From a virus: a stretch of 34,223 nucleotides of DNA. The translations under genes were made by a program, and so were the position numbers. Positions 30,501-33,500 of the stretch are shown in pieces. How positions within the stretch are numbered: position 1 is the stretch's first letter; each line of letters begins with the position of its first letter. The stretch lies in IMG/VR virus record IMGVR_UViG_3300017732_000027, positions 1-34,223 of that record; one strand, given 5' to 3'. A model generated the notes under the pieces. It searched no databases, had not been told where the DNA came from, and worked only from the letters and a program-made list of their open reading frames with translations.

Positions 30501-33500
30501 CATTTCCACGTTAATGTTGGTAACTTCTTTGGTAGAGGTCCGATTTCTAATCAGACAACTCACTCATTTGTATCTGCAACTGCTAATGGTGTAGAGAAAG
30601 CAAATGATAAAATCAAGATGGCAGAAAACTCAGTTACATTTACTTGTGCTAAAGATGATAATGAAACTCTCCATCCATATCCTAGACAAAATGATCCTGC
30701 ATACAACGAATATCTACCTATTTCTGATGTAACTACTCACGAGTTTGATGTATTTGTTGGTCGTGCAAACTTAGATCAGACTGTTCATCAGTTCTACTCT
30801 GCAACAGATAACGGAGTTACACATCCTACTGGAAATATTACAATCAACGTTGGTATTTCTTCTAACACTACAACTCACAACTACGTTACCACTACTACAA
30901 CTTACGATATAACTGGAGCGACCTACAGCCCAACTACAGGTGTAATGACGCTGACCATTCCTAATCATAAGATGTATGTGGGTGAGTACATTTATCTTGC
31001 TGATGGTGCTGTTACCTTTAGTCAAGGTGCTTTACCAAATTCAAATGATGAAGTAAGTGGAAGAATGATTCGTGTACAAGGTGTAATTTCTGATAACCGC
31101 ATTCTTATTGTTTACGGAACTAATAGTAATACTGCATCTTGGTCATATCAATCTGCTACTGCTGGTGCAGTTACTAAACCTAAGATTCTTGGTGGTGGTG
31201 TTTACAATCACAAGTATGTTAGTTCTACTGGTATGGCAGTTCGTGGTGGTGGACATTATACTCACCAATTCGAAGGTCCTGCTAAGACAACTGTTACTGA
31301 CGCTGCATACAATCCTACTTCAGGTGTTATGACTGTTACAGTTCCTAACCACGGTTGGGAAACTGGAGATGGTGTTATTATCGATGACGATTCTATCGTA
31401 TTCACTTGCACACAAGATAGTGGTGCTACTGAACATCCATATCCAAGATCAAAGGATCCTGTAAGTCGTCAGATTCTTACAATTTCAAATGTAACTACTA
31501 ACACATTTGATGTACAGGTTCTAGCAACCACACCTTCTACAAACACAACTACTCATACATTTGTAAGAGCAACTAAGCACGGTATCAGAAGAGCTGCTAT
31601 TCACACTGGTGGTGCTTATAATCACATCTTTGTTAGTTCTACAAATGATTCTCTAACATCATATGTTGGTGGTGGTGCTGCTCGTTGTCAAAACGAAGCA
31701 TCTGCTATTACTACATTAATGAATATTCCTATCAATCTATTTGGTAGTGGATCAGCTAATCCAAATACTTACATAAGTGGTATTACTAGAACTCTACCGA
31801 AGGAGTGGCCACTAACAGGTGAACGTGCAATTCAACGTGATATTTCAATCACATATGATAGTGGATCTGGTGACTGTGCAACTGAAGCATCTACAATTAG
31901 TACATTATTTGGATACTTAATTAATGTTATTGACACTGCTTCTAAAGGAAATGGTAACTACTTTACTAACCAATCAATAACAAGAAACGCACCTGCTCAA
32001 ACTAATACACTTCTTGCTGGTGGTGGTATTTGCTATAACGTAGTTTCTGCTATGTCAACATTGGCAGACTTGTTAGAAGATACTCTTGGACAAGCTCCTG
32101 AAATGTATCGTCAAACTGCAAGACTACTATTATTGAATGACACATACGTCAGACGTGAATCATATTATAAGACAGTACAAACTTACGCAGGTTATAACGG
32201 TGACGAAGATTTCGGTGATTCAGTACGTAAAGCATTTATTTATGACTTACTCACAGACGGTAATATTGCAACAATCGACTTAGTTAATAGTTGGTTTGAT
32301 GCCGAGGGTAATTTCATCGCGTATCCTGGCATCTTCAGGACACAATTAATCTTCCACGCAGACGCTGTTAAAGAAATGTGTGTCAAGATTATTAAACAGA
32401 AAGCAGATAATCCTGGTGGATATAACCAAGAGATTCCTTATGAGAATAAGGAGTATCGTCCTACTGAGACTGCTGAACACAAATTACATCAACTATATCA
32501 TATAATTGACGTTGCACTTAACCGTTCTACATTCCCATCAATTTACTTGAAGTTTAACTTTGATGTTGGTGCTCAGGTTAATCAGAATGGTTCACTTGAT
32601 GCTCCTGATGGACACAACTTCGAAGCATATGATCGTGTAACTTATACAGTTCTTGGTACTGCTATTGAAGAATTAGATCGTACAACTTATATCATTCACC
32701 CAGACACATCAGAGAATCTAATCTGGTTGGCAGAAGAGATTGATGGTGAGAAACTTACCGTACTATCTCCAGGCACACCTGGTCAGACTCACCAATTATC
32801 TGTATCTGATGAGACTGGTATCAATAGAGTTCCTACAACTTACGGTACACGTAATGTTCCTACACCTATTACTGGTGGTATCAATACTGCTGATATATTC
32901 TTCGGTGAAACTTCAGGTGCATATGGTGAAGTTATTAGAATCCAAGACAACTTAGCAGATATTCTATACGCTGTTAAGTGGATGCCACTCACACGTACAA
33001 GTGATCCTGAGACATTTGTTAACGGTGAAGAAGTTGTTAAGACTGGTGCTACTGGTAACAAAGGAACTATCCTCGCTACAGACAATGCAACATATGTGAA
33101 GATTATTATTACTGGTGGAAACATTCAATCTGGTGATGCAATCGAGGGATCTACCTCTGGTGCTACAGGTAATATTGGATCTGATATTCACGATCGCTTA
33201 TTGATCAACATCAAGCAAGGTGATTTCATTGCTACTGATATACTTTATGCTAAGAATGCTACAAGTAAGGCAGAAGCATTGATAGTACGTAATAACGATG
33301 GTGCTCTACTTGATAACCAATCTGGACGTGTCACATTTGACATTGAATCTGTTAAAGGTCAATTCAATAGTGGCGATGTTATCTACGGTTCTGTTACTGA
33401 TCAAATCATCGAGATTGAAGGATTTAATATCCTTCCTGGATTTGGAGAATATATTCACTCAACATTCATAACAAGATTTGAATATGCATCATTAGTTACT

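Noticed and set aside
25125-31644. Regularly repeated DNA that could suggest a CRISPR array or satellite
   Set aside because: Repeats are protein-coding in one continuous frame, about 300 bases long, vary at silent sites and have no uniform short repeat-spacer structure.
9750-33191. Many 60-120 codon open frames on the minus strand and in frame +1 across the giant gene
   Set aside because: They are low-complexity (S/T/I/V or L-rich) mirror images of the biased codons of the giant frame, lack ribosome sites and show no known motifs.
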